NCBI GenBank assembly: GCA_005888465.1
Contig: VAYJ01000122.1
Location: 15,021 to 21,597 of the forward strand
DNA length: 6,577 nucleotides
Direction of reading: 5' to 3'
Origin: Actinomycetota bacterium
Lineage (GTDB): Bacteria > Actinomycetota > UBA4738
The notes under the pieces are model-generated. The model was not told the origin of the DNA, did no database searches, and saw only the letters and a list, made by a program, of their open reading frames with translations. Positions 1 to 6,276 of this stretch are shown here, in pieces (positions within the stretch are counted from its first letter, which is position 1; the number at the start of each line of letters is the position of its first letter). A program made the position numbers and the translations under genes.

Positions 1-11
1 GCCGCAGCCCA

Positions 12-24
12 GGGAAGAGTTCCC
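12..24. repeat. 13-bp perfect palindrome upstream of the sigma factor gene
   Basis: GGGAA and TTCCC form a perfect 5-bp inverted repeat around a 3-base centre (GAG). It lies 73 bases before the preferred start of the sigma factor gene (98) and 25 bases before the most upstream in-frame ATG (50). The place suits an operator, or the last part of a terminator for a gene to the left, but the arms are short, no T-run follows, and no promoter could be confidently identified. Chance is a real alternative in GC-rich DNA. Confidence 0.2.
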
Positions 25-97
25 GAGACAGGTTGGTTCACGTCTCCCGATGGCTAATCTCGGCGTCGGCTACACGCAGAGAGGCGCCAGAGCGTTC

Positions 98-643
98 ATG
101 ACGGAGCGGATGGACCAGACAGTGGCCCTCGGCACGGAGGGGGGGTCGGAGCCGGGAGCAGGACCCGCTTCGGGCTTCGAGTCGTTCTTCCTGGCCGAAC
201 ATGTTCGTCTCTATCGGGCGCTGTATGTGATCACCGGAAGCACTCACGACGCCGAGGAACTCATGCAGGAGGCCTTTCTGCGAGTGTGGGAGCGGTGGGA
301 GCGGGTCGCTCGGATGGATGACCCGATCGCGTACCTCTATCGGGTCGCGATGAACGCATTCCGAAGCCGATACCGGCGGGCGAAGGCCGCGGCGCAGCAG
401 GCGCTGAGGTTCAAGGAGCCACCGGATCTGTATACCGAGGCGGATGACCGAGACCTCGTCATTCGCGCCCTGCGAGGACTGGCACCGCGCCAGCGCGCCG
501 CTCTCGTGCTGACGCAACTCCTCGATATGTCCTCCGAGGAGGCGGGCCGGCTTCTCGGCGTGTCGGCGGCTTCGATCAGGGCCTTGGTCCATCAGGGGCG
601 CGCCGCACTTGTTCAGCGCGGGGAGGTCACAGACATTGAGTGA
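98..643 (+). CDS. ECF-type RNA polymerase sigma factor (sigma-70 family)
   Basis: Directs core RNA polymerase to a specific promoter set, probably in response to an envelope or external signal relayed by the next gene product. Numbered from the ATG at 98 (181 aa), sigma-70 region 2 spans about residues 27-94 and includes the DAEELMQEAFLRVWERW helix and the YLYRVAMNAFRSRYRR stretch that corresponds to -10 recognition. Region 4 spans about 119-171, with the helix-turn-helix near 144-172 (SSEEAGRLLGVS, then SIRALVHQGRAAL). Region 3 and region 1 are absent and the length is typical, which defines the ECF group. The start is uncertain: ATG 50 (197 aa) has no visible ribosome binding site, ATG 98 has AGAGAGG 13 nt upstream, and ATG 110 has GGAG only 3 nt upstream. 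The residues before region 2 are low-complexity (Gly, Glu, Ala), so homology will not settle it. The stop overlaps the next gene by 8 nt. Family assignment is firm; the regulon is unknown. Confidence 0.9.
   Translation: MTERMDQTVALGTEGGSEPGAGPASGFESFFLAEHVRLYRALYVITGSTHDAEELMQEAFLRVWERWERVARMDDPIAYLYRVAMNAFRSRYRRAKAAAQQALRFKEPPDLYTEADDRDLVIRALRGLAPRQRAALVLTQLLDMSSEEAGRLLGVSAASIRALVHQGRAALVQRGEVTDIE
620..626 (+). promoter_or_regulatory. Strong ribosome binding site that fixes a TTG start
   Basis: GGGGAGG lies inside the end of the sigma factor gene, 9 nt before a TTG at 636. This near-perfect Shine-Dalgarno sequence supports TTG 636 as the start of the downstream membrane protein rather than the TTG at 609, which lies upstream of the site. 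The arrangement predicts translational coupling of the two genes. Confidence 0.7.
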
Positions 644-1721
644 TCTCAAATCAGACCTCGAGCGGCTGGCTGGGCTCGCGACGCCAAGCGGCGATGCCCT
701 TGATCGCCTTCAGCGCGCCCGCCGGCGACGGACCCACAACCGACGTATTCGGGCCGCCGTGGTGGCCCTTGTCGTTGCGGGGGCGGGTATCGGGACATCG
801 TTCATCGCATTCGGCCGATCCAACCTCAAGCCACTGCCGGCCGTGCCGGTCGGTCACGGCTATGTCATCCGTTTCCCGGATGGTCCGCTGGGTTACGAGA
901 AGAAGGGCCTTGCCATCCTGGACGCGGCCACGAACCTCCCCGCCGGTACGAAGGTCGACCTCTACTACTTCTCCGCGGAGGAGGAGAACCCTGGTGAGAC
1001 CGACGTCAAAGACGGCCGGATCCCGATCAGGCTCTGGAATGGGTTCTGCCACGCAACCGAGCGAGGACTTGAGGGAACCACGATGAAGATCACGGCCATC
1101 GTCAGTCCCGTCTCGACCGAGGTCTTGGGTGGAGGGGGAAGGATTCGACAGCCCGCGCCCCCACCGCCGTGGCAGCCGCCGAGCGTGCAGGCCGTGCTTG
1201 GGCCGTATTTCGAGAAGGTCAGCGGCGACCAAGTGGTGGAGCAGGGCGGACAACGGGAACTGGTGGCGTCAACGCTGTTCCAACTTCCCGCGGGCACGTG
1301 CCAGAAGGTGTACGGCGACGTCCCGCCCGGTCCCTTTCCGCAGCCCCCGTTCACCTCGTGCCCGAACCCGGACGGAGCGCTGCCCGTTGAGGCAGGCGAC
1401 TGGAACACGACCGGAGATGTAGCTTCTGCCTTCGATGCTGCCCTCACGGCGGGCGACACCCAGACTCTCCATCGCCTCGCTGATCCCTCCGTGTCATCGT
1501 TCGGTGCGTGGGCGTCCACGGGCTCGCGGCACCCTTCGTGGACCGGGAACGTTCCCTTCGGCGACCCATCCGTGGCGACCGGGTGCGGTGCCCTCGTCCA
1601 CCTGCGAACCGTCGGCGCGCAACTTGCCCCGTCGGACGGGGAGAACGCCGCCATGACCTATTTCCTGATCTTGCGGCCAGATGGGTGGAAGGTGTGGGGG
1701 CAGCTGCCGGTGACGCCCTGA
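636..1721 (+). CDS. Single-pass membrane protein, probable anti-sigma/sensor partner of the ECF factor
   Basis: A 361-aa protein from TTG 636. Residues 1-39 are cytoplasmic and end in a very basic stretch (RARRRRTHNRRIR, 27-39). Residues 40-59 (AAVVALVVAGAGIGTSFIAF) form one transmembrane helix, and about 300 residues lie outside, the topology of a membrane anti-sigma factor. The cytoplasmic part is short and lacks the HxxxCxxC zinc anti-sigma motif, so sigma binding is inferred only from position: it overlaps the sigma gene by 8 nt and is translationally coupled. Outside, residues 92-140 (TNLPAGTKVDLYYFS ... GRIPI ... GFC) look like a beta-sandwich module. A proline-rich stretch follows (171-182), then a C-terminal part (256-361; AFDAALTAGDT near the start, YFLILRPDGWKVWG at the end) with the helix-then-sheet look of an NTF2/SnoaL-like domain. 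Four outer cysteines (138, 222, 242, 317) could form two disulfides. I recognise no named family; it could also be a lipid- or ligand-binding surface protein. Confidence 0.75.
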   Translation: MSDLKSDLERLAGLATPSGDALDRLQRARRRRTHNRRIRAAVVALVVAGAGIGTSFIAFGRSNLKPLPAVPVGHGYVIRFPDGPLGYEKKGLAILDAATNLPAGTKVDLYYFSAEEENPGETDVKDGRIPIRLWNGFCHATERGLEGTTMKITAIVSPVSTEVLGGGGRIRQPAPPPPWQPPSVQAVLGPYFEKVSGDQVVEQGGQRELVASTLFQLPAGTCQKVYGDVPPGPFPQPPFTSCPNPDGALPVEAGDWNTTGDVASAFDAALTAGDTQTLHRLADPSVSSFGAWASTGSRHPSWTGNVPFGDPSVATGCGALVHLRTVGAQLAPSDGENAAMTYFLILRPDGWKVWGQLPVTP

Positions 1722-1729
1722 TCCTCAGG
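1717..1729. repeat. Palindrome spanning the two convergent stop codons
   Basis: CCTGA-TCC-TCAGG is a perfect 5-bp inverted repeat with a 3-base centre. Its arms contain the TGA stop of the plus-strand membrane protein (1719-1721) and the TGA stop of the minus-strand crotonase (complement of 1725-1727). There is no T-run on either side, so it does not look like a normal intrinsic terminator. Two facing TGA codons already give three of the five paired bases, so chance is plausible. Confidence 0.35.
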
Positions 1730-2552
1730 CCTCGCGGAACCGCGCGTCCCGCCAGGCGATGGCGGCCTTCAGGCCTTGCTCCTCGCGGACGCGGTTGAAC
1801 TCCCGACGCTCAGGGACCTCGGCCGATTCGATGATCGCGTCGAGGTCGACGTTGGCCATGAGTGCCTCGCGGAAGCCTGCGACCTCGAGTGATCGGTTGA
1901 TCGACCGCTTGGTGAGCGAGATCGCGACGGGGTCCAGCTTCGCGATGCTGGTCGCGAGGTCGAGCGTGTGATCGGAGAGCTGGTCGGCGGGGACGACGCG
2001 GTTGACCAGGCCGATGCGGAGCGCCTCGGGGGCGTTGATGCGATCTTCGCCGGTGAGCAGCAGCTCCTTCGCCTTGCGTGCGCCGAGGAGCCACGGCATG
2101 ACCATCGTGACGACGCCGGAGCCGAACCGGATCTCGGGCTCGCCCAGGAGCGCATCGTCGGACGCGATCGCTATGTCGCACATCATCATGAGGTCGCAGC
2201 CGCCGCCCAGGCAGTAGCCGTGGACCTCGGCGATCACCGGCTTGGGGTGGTCGAAGATCTCGAGCATCCGCTGGACGTCGCGTGCCAGCTCGGAGCGCCA
2301 AGCGGCGATGTCGGGCGATCCTTCCTTCGCGCGTTGCTCGGCCTCCTCCTTCAGGTCGTAGCCGGCGCAGAACGCGCGGCCGGCGCCACGGATGACGACC
2401 GTGCGGATGGCGTCGTTGCTTGCTGCATCGGCGAGGCCCGACGAGAGAGCTTCGACCAGATCGTGGGAAAGGGCGTTCAGCCGCTCGGGTCGGTTGAGCG
2501 TGAGGCGGCGAACGGGGCCCCGGTCCTCACTGAGTAGGATCGGGTCGGTCAC
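1725..2552 (-). CDS. Enoyl-CoA hydratase/isomerase (crotonase) family protein
   Basis: A 275-aa crotonase-fold enzyme, the usual length for the family, acting in the cytoplasm on an acyl-CoA thioester. Visible hallmarks are the N-terminal NRPERLNALS (20-29), the first oxyanion-hole segment RAFCAGYDL (59-67), the second HGYCLGGGCDL (111-121), and the LGEPEIRFG segment (136-144). Compared with rat mitochondrial enoyl-CoA hydratase, the second catalytic glutamate (Glu164) is kept as Glu140, but the first (Glu144) is replaced by Asp120. The exact reaction (hydration, isomerisation, lyase or hydrolase) is therefore open. The start is a GTG at 2552 with GAGGG 4 nt upstream; it overlaps the stop of the acyl-CoA synthetase gene by 4 nt (GTGA), so the two are translationally coupled and probably work in sequence. 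It is the last gene of the minus-strand operon and ends 3 bases from a convergent gene. Fold certain; substrate unknown. Confidence 0.93.
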   Translation of the reverse strand: MTDPILLSEDRGPVRRLTLNRPERLNALSHDLVEALSSGLADAASNDAIRTVVIRGAGRAFCAGYDLKEEAEQRAKEGSPDIAAWRSELARDVQRMLEIFDHPKPVIAEVHGYCLGGGCDLMMMCDIAIASDDALLGEPEIRFGSGVVTMVMPWLLGARKAKELLLTGEDRINAPEALRIGLVNRVVPADQLSDHTLDLATSIAKLDPVAISLTKRSINRSLEVAGFREALMANVDLDAIIESAEVPERREFNRVREEQGLKAAIAWRDARFREA

Positions 2553-4636
2553 GTCGCCCTCGGGATGACGAGCGCGTCGACGGCGACGCAACCCTCGGGT
2601 GACGCGATGAGGGGATTGACGTCGACCGCCTCGAGGTGCTGGCCTAGGTCCTCGGCCGCGAGGGACACGCGCGCGATGGTTTGCGCGACGGCGTCGAGGT
2701 TCACGGGGTGACGGCCGCGCACGCCTTCCAGGAGCGGTCTGACGGCGAGCCGGTCGAGCATCCGGCGCGCGTGGGCGGGATCGATCGGCGGGAGCGCGAA
2801 CATCCGGTCGCGGAGCACCTCGACCAGGAGGCCTCCCGCCGCGACCATGACGAGCGGGCCGAACTGGTGATCGCGCACGATGCCGAGCGCGAGCTCGACG
2901 CCAGGCGGCGCCATCTTCGCGACGACGACGCGCGGGCCGAGCCGCGACGCGAGGTCGGTGTACTCCGCGCGAAGCTGGTCCGGACCCTTGACGTTGAGGC
3001 GCACGCCGTCGGCATCGGACTTGTGGAGCAGACCGGCGGCCGCGGCCTTCAGCGCGATCGGCCATCCCAGCGCAGATGCGGCTTCCAGCGCTTCGTCGAG
3101 CGAATCGGCCGCCCGCATGGGAACGACCGGGACGCCGTAGTCCGTGAGGAGGGCGAGGGCTTCGCGTTCGTCGAAGACCTCGCCGGTGCCGACGCGATCG
3201 AGCCACTGGGTTCGAACCGCATCGGGAACGGGCGTTGCGGGGACCGGGAAAGGGCGCGCTCGCCAATCGCGGTGGTCGAACAGGTGCCGGAGGGCGGCGA
3301 GCCCGGTCGACGTCCCTTCGAGCACCGGCACGCCGGCCGCACGGATGAGGGTCGACTGGAGCGGATCGATCGCGCTTCGCAGGTTCGAGAGCACGGCGAC
3401 CGGCTTGTCGGTTCGCCCGACCATCTCCTCCGCGGCACGCGCGTAGCCGGCACCCGGCGCCACCTCCGGGGTCAGGTCCACGCAGAAGGCGAGGGCCGCC
3501 GTGTCGGGATCGTCCAGCAGCGCTTGCATGCACTCGACGAACTGCGCCTCGGCGTCGCGGCCGGTCCCCCACGCGTCGAGCGGGTTGACGGCGGGGAGGC
3601 CGGGGTCGAGGGCCTCCTGCAGGCGGGCGACAGTGTCGAACCCGATCTCGGCGAACGGGACGCCGGCCTCCTCGGCCGCGTCGATCAGGTGCGCGCGCTC
3701 GCCGCCCGAGTCGTGGATCGCCGCGAGCCCGCCGCGCGCCGCCCGGCGCCCGGCGCAGAGGAGCTCGAGCGTGTCGGCCATCTCGTCCATCGTTCGCACG
3801 CGAAGGACGCCGAACGCGTCGAACAGGGCCTCGTAGGCGCCGTCCTCGCCCGCGAGCGCGCCGGAATGGGCCGCGACCAGGTCCTTTGCGGCATCGGCGT
3901 GACCCACCTTCATCGCGACGACGGGGAGGTCGCGCTCCGCCGCGCGGGCGAGGGCCGCTCGGAAGCCTTCCGGGTCGCGCACGGTCTCCATGAAGAGCGC
4001 CGCGGCGCGCGTGCTGTCGAGGCCCAGTGCGTACGTGAGGTACTCGTCCATGGTCGTGGCCAGTTCCAAACCGGAGGACACGACCAGGTTGAAGTGGAGC
4101 CCTCGTCTGTTGTGGAGCATCGCTGAGAACGCGGAGCCCGAGTGGCTGATGAAGGCGATCCCGCCGGGTTCCAGGTCGGCGGGCTCGTGGAAACCGCACG
4201 CCCGCAGCCGTCGTTCGACGTTGAGGAACCCCATACCGTTGGGGCCGCAGAGCGCCATGCCGGCATCCACGGCGATCCCGCGCAGGCGCTCGGTGAGCGG
4301 CGGGCTGTCGGACGGGGGTTCGAACGCGCTCGCGAACATCACGGCGGATCGCGCGCCGGCGCGTGCGCACGCCAGCAGCTGCTCTTCGAGGAGGGCGTTG
4401 GAGACGCCGATGATCGCCAGGTCGACGGGCCCCGGAACGTCCGCGATGGTCGGCGCGCACGGCAGCCCGAACAGCTCGTTGTACTTCGGATTGACGGGGT
4501 GCACGGCACCGTCGAACCCGCCGGCCGTGACGAGCTGGATCATCATCTGCTCGCCGAACGACCCCGGCGTGGCGCTCGCGCCGACGACGGCGACGGAGCG
4601 CGCCTCCAGCATCGTGGCCACGGGCGTCCCGGTCAT
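2549..4636 (-). CDS. ADP-forming acyl-CoA synthetase (acetate--CoA ligase family, fused subunits)
   Basis: A 695-aa enzyme making acyl-CoA from a carboxylic acid, ATP and CoA, with ADP and phosphate released. The order is: CoA-binding Rossmann domain (about 9-135, SVAVVGASATPGSFGEQ near the start, CGPNGMGFLN at 130-139); succinyl-CoA-ligase-like domains (about 150-450), with SHSG at 164-167 where relatives often have SQSG, and AHSGALAG at 256-263 whose His257 matches the family's phosphorylated histidine; and a C-terminal ATP-grasp domain (about 485-695; LLHKSDADGV 536-545, FGPLVMVAAGG 592-602, VDVNPL 671-676). The set of domains is complete. ATG 4636 is chosen because longer reading frames run into the upstream gene and add arginine-rich shadow sequence. 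No Shine-Dalgarno is visible before it; a small hairpin sits there instead. Gap to the upstream gene is 32 nt, and it overlaps the crotonase by 4 nt. Relatives include acetyl-, pimeloyl- and feruloyl-CoA synthetases, so the acid cannot be named. Confidence 0.93.
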   Translation of the reverse strand: MTGTPVATMLEARSVAVVGASATPGSFGEQMMIQLVTAGGFDGAVHPVNPKYNELFGLPCAPTIADVPGPVDLAIIGVSNALLEEQLLACARAGARSAVMFASAFEPPSDSPPLTERLRGIAVDAGMALCGPNGMGFLNVERRLRACGFHEPADLEPGGIAFISHSGSAFSAMLHNRRGLHFNLVVSSGLELATTMDEYLTYALGLDSTRAAALFMETVRDPEGFRAALARAAERDLPVVAMKVGHADAAKDLVAAHSGALAGEDGAYEALFDAFGVLRVRTMDEMADTLELLCAGRRAARGGLAAIHDSGGERAHLIDAAEEAGVPFAEIGFDTVARLQEALDPGLPAVNPLDAWGTGRDAEAQFVECMQALLDDPDTAALAFCVDLTPEVAPGAGYARAAEEMVGRTDKPVAVLSNLRSAIDPLQSTLIRAAGVPVLEGTSTGLAALRHLFDHRDWRARPFPVPATPVPDAVRTQWLDRVGTGEVFDEREALALLTDYGVPVVPMRAADSLDEALEAASALGWPIALKAAAAGLLHKSDADGVRLNVKGPDQLRAEYTDLASRLGPRVVVAKMAPPGVELALGIVRDHQFGPLVMVAAGGLLVEVLRDRMFALPPIDPAHARRMLDRLAVRPLLEGVRGRHPVNLDAVAQTIARVSLAAEDLGQHLEAVDVNPLIASPEGCVAVDALVIPRAT

Positions 4637-4638
4637 CG

Positions 4639-4653
4639 CGGCCAGTGTGGCCG
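4639..4653 (-). other. Small mRNA hairpin directly before the acyl-CoA synthetase start
   Basis: CGGCCA and TGGCCG form a perfect 6-bp stem with a 3-base loop. In the minus-strand transcript it ends 2 nt before the ATG at 4636, where a ribosome binding site would normally sit. The 32-nt space between the two genes has no purine-rich site. The hairpin may limit independent initiation or may be incidental in GC-rich sequence. Confidence 0.3.
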
Positions 4654-4668
4654 GTGCGGGTGAGGGGT

Positions 4669-6276
4669 TCAACGCAGGCGGCGAGCTTTGAGGTCCGCGA
4701 GGATCTCGCGCGCCGCGTTCTGCCCCGGCGCGCCCGTGATGCCACCGCCCGGGTGCGCGCCGGACCCGCACAGGTAGAGGCCGTCGACCGGCATGCGGTA
4801 GCGGGCGAACCCTAGGAGCGGCCGCCAGGCGAAGAACTGATCCAGTCCGGGTTCGGCGTGCAGGGGGTGCCCGCCGGTGAGCCCGAGGTCGCGCTCGAGG
4901 TCGAGCGGCGTAAGGACGTGCCGCGCCGTAACGATGTTCGAGAGACCCGGGGCATAGGTCTCGAGCGTCTTGAGCACCAGGTCGCCCAGGCCCTCGCGTT
5001 CGGCGTCCCAGGTGGCGCCGTCACGCAACCGGTACGGCGCGAACTGGACGAGCACGCTCATGACGTGCCCGCCGTTCGGGGCGAGCGACGGGTCGGCGAG
5101 CGTCGGGATCGTCGCTTCGAGGAACGGCTCGGTGCTCATGCGACGGTATTTCGCCGCGTCGGCGGCGCGCTCGACGTAGTCGACGCCCGGCGCGATGACG
5201 ATCCGCGCGCGCAGCCGCTCCGGGTCGTCGGTCCCGCCGAACCTCGGCACCTCCGCGAGCGCGAGGTTCACCTTCGCGGTGCAGCCGGGCGTGCGGATGT
5301 TCGACGCGCGCCACACGAGCGTCGGGCCGAGCTCCTGCGGGTCCAGGAAGCGAAGGAGTGTCTGCTTCGGGTCGACGCCCGAGACGACGGCACGTGCTGC
5401 GATCTCCTCGCCGCTCGCAAGCACGACGCCGGTCGCGCGGCCGTCGCGGGTCGTGACGCGGGTCACCTCGGCACCGGTTCGGATCTCGGCACCGGCGTTC
5501 CGCGCCGCCGCGACGAGCGCGTCGGCGAGGGCGCCGGGACCGCCCTGCGCGAACACCGTCTGCCCGGCCGCGCCGCCGTCGTTCCCGGCCGAGTCGGCCA
5601 GGAGCACCGCGGCGGTCCCGGCCGTCCACGGGCCCATCGCCGTGAAGAGCACCGCCCGCGACGCGATCGCCGCCTGGAGGTCATCGCGCTCGAACGTCTC
5701 ACCCACCAGGTCGGCGACCGGCATCGGGAGCGCCCGAAGTGTCTCGCGGCCCGCCCGCGCGCCGAGCTTTCGGAACGCGCGGCCGAGCCCGAGCCCGTGA
5801 AACGCGTCGGCGAGCGTCGGGCTCTTGAGGTCGGGTGGCGTGATCGCGTCCAGCCTGGCGACGAAGCTCGCGATCGACCGCACCTTGCGGTCGAACTCGG
5901 GGTACGCGCGCGCGTCGTCGGCCGAGCGCGAGCGGAGCTCGTCGGCCGTTCGACCAGGATCGGCCCACAGCGTGACGCCGCCACCGTCGGGGTTGGGCGC
6001 GAACACGCGGACGTCGGGGCGGATCAGCCGCAGGCCGTGCGACTCGAGCGCCAGGTCGCGACCCACCGACGCGCGCAGTCGCCCGACCGTGTGCAGGAGG
6101 TACGGTCCCCGGACGCCTGGCGCCATCTCGGCCGTCGCCGCGATCCCGCCCGCGTGGTCGCGACGCTCCAGGATCAGGACACGTCGCCCGGCCTTCGCCA
6201 GATAGGCGGCCGCGACGAGCCCGTTGTGCCCACCGCCGACGACGACGGCGTCGTAGCGGCCGTCCCCGGTTCTCAT
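4669..6276 (-). CDS. FAD-dependent oxidoreductase, PYROXD2/phytoene desaturase-like
   Basis: A complete 535-aa flavoprotein of the amine oxidase/phytoene desaturase superfamily. The N-terminal dinucleotide-binding fold has GGGHNG at 14-19 and an acidic residue at the end of the second strand (Glu37 in ILERRDHAGG), as expected for FAD ribose binding. Other family marks are FAQGGPGALADAL (242-254), AVVSGVDPKQTLLRFL (296-311) and the C-terminal FAD-contacting CGSGAHPGGGITGAPG (503-518). The GGGHNG start and the HPGGG end point to the PYROXD2-like branch rather than classical CrtI, and no carotenoid gene is visible nearby, so a carotenoid role is not supported. The substrate is unknown; candidates are a hydrophobic alkene or polyene, or an amine. 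No signal peptide or transmembrane segment is apparent. ATG 6276 has AGGG 4 nt upstream and overlaps the stop of the upstream paralogue by 4 nt (ATGA). Fold is firm; reaction is open. Confidence 0.92.
   Translation of the reverse strand: MRTGDGRYDAVVVGGGHNGLVAAAYLAKAGRRVLILERRDHAGGIAATAEMAPGVRGPYLLHTVGRLRASVGRDLALESHGLRLIRPDVRVFAPNPDGGGVTLWADPGRTADELRSRSADDARAYPEFDRKVRSIASFVARLDAITPPDLKSPTLADAFHGLGLGRAFRKLGARAGRETLRALPMPVADLVGETFERDDLQAAIASRAVLFTAMGPWTAGTAAVLLADSAGNDGGAAGQTVFAQGGPGALADALVAAARNAGAEIRTGAEVTRVTTRDGRATGVVLASGEEIAARAVVSGVDPKQTLLRFLDPQELGPTLVWRASNIRTPGCTAKVNLALAEVPRFGGTDDPERLRARIVIAPGVDYVERAADAAKYRRMSTEPFLEATIPTLADPSLAPNGGHVMSVLVQFAPYRLRDGATWDAEREGLGDLVLKTLETYAPGLSNIVTARHVLTPLDLERDLGLTGGHPLHAEPGLDQFFAWRPLLGFARYRMPVDGLYLCGSGAHPGGGITGAPGQNAAREILADLKARRLR

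Noticed and set aside
609..635. Earlier TTG start for the membrane protein (9 extra residues)
   Set aside because: The strong GGGGAGG site at 620-626 lies downstream of this TTG and is spaced correctly for TTG 636.
38..649. Minus-strand open frame of 203 codons opposite the sigma factor
   Set aside because: It mirrors nearly the whole sigma factor gene, shows no domain, and the plus-strand product has unmistakable sigma regions 2 and 4.
1700..1760. Bidirectional intrinsic terminator at the convergent junction
   Set aside because: The stem is only 5 bp, it overlaps both stop codons, and no T-run follows on either strand.
2681..4126. Long plus-strand open frame (481 codons) opposite the acyl-CoA synthetase
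   Set aside because: It is antisense to a well-supported gene, has the charged Arg/Glu/Val/Gly-rich composition of a reverse-frame shadow, and no recognisable domain.
2553..4745. Continuation of the crotonase reading frame upstream on the minus strand, open through the whole acyl-CoA synthetase gene (about 1000 codons)
   Set aside because: The extension is arginine/proline/glycine-rich, matches no family, and lies out of frame inside a gene with clear domains. It is a GC-rich shadow; the crotonase starts at GTG 2552.
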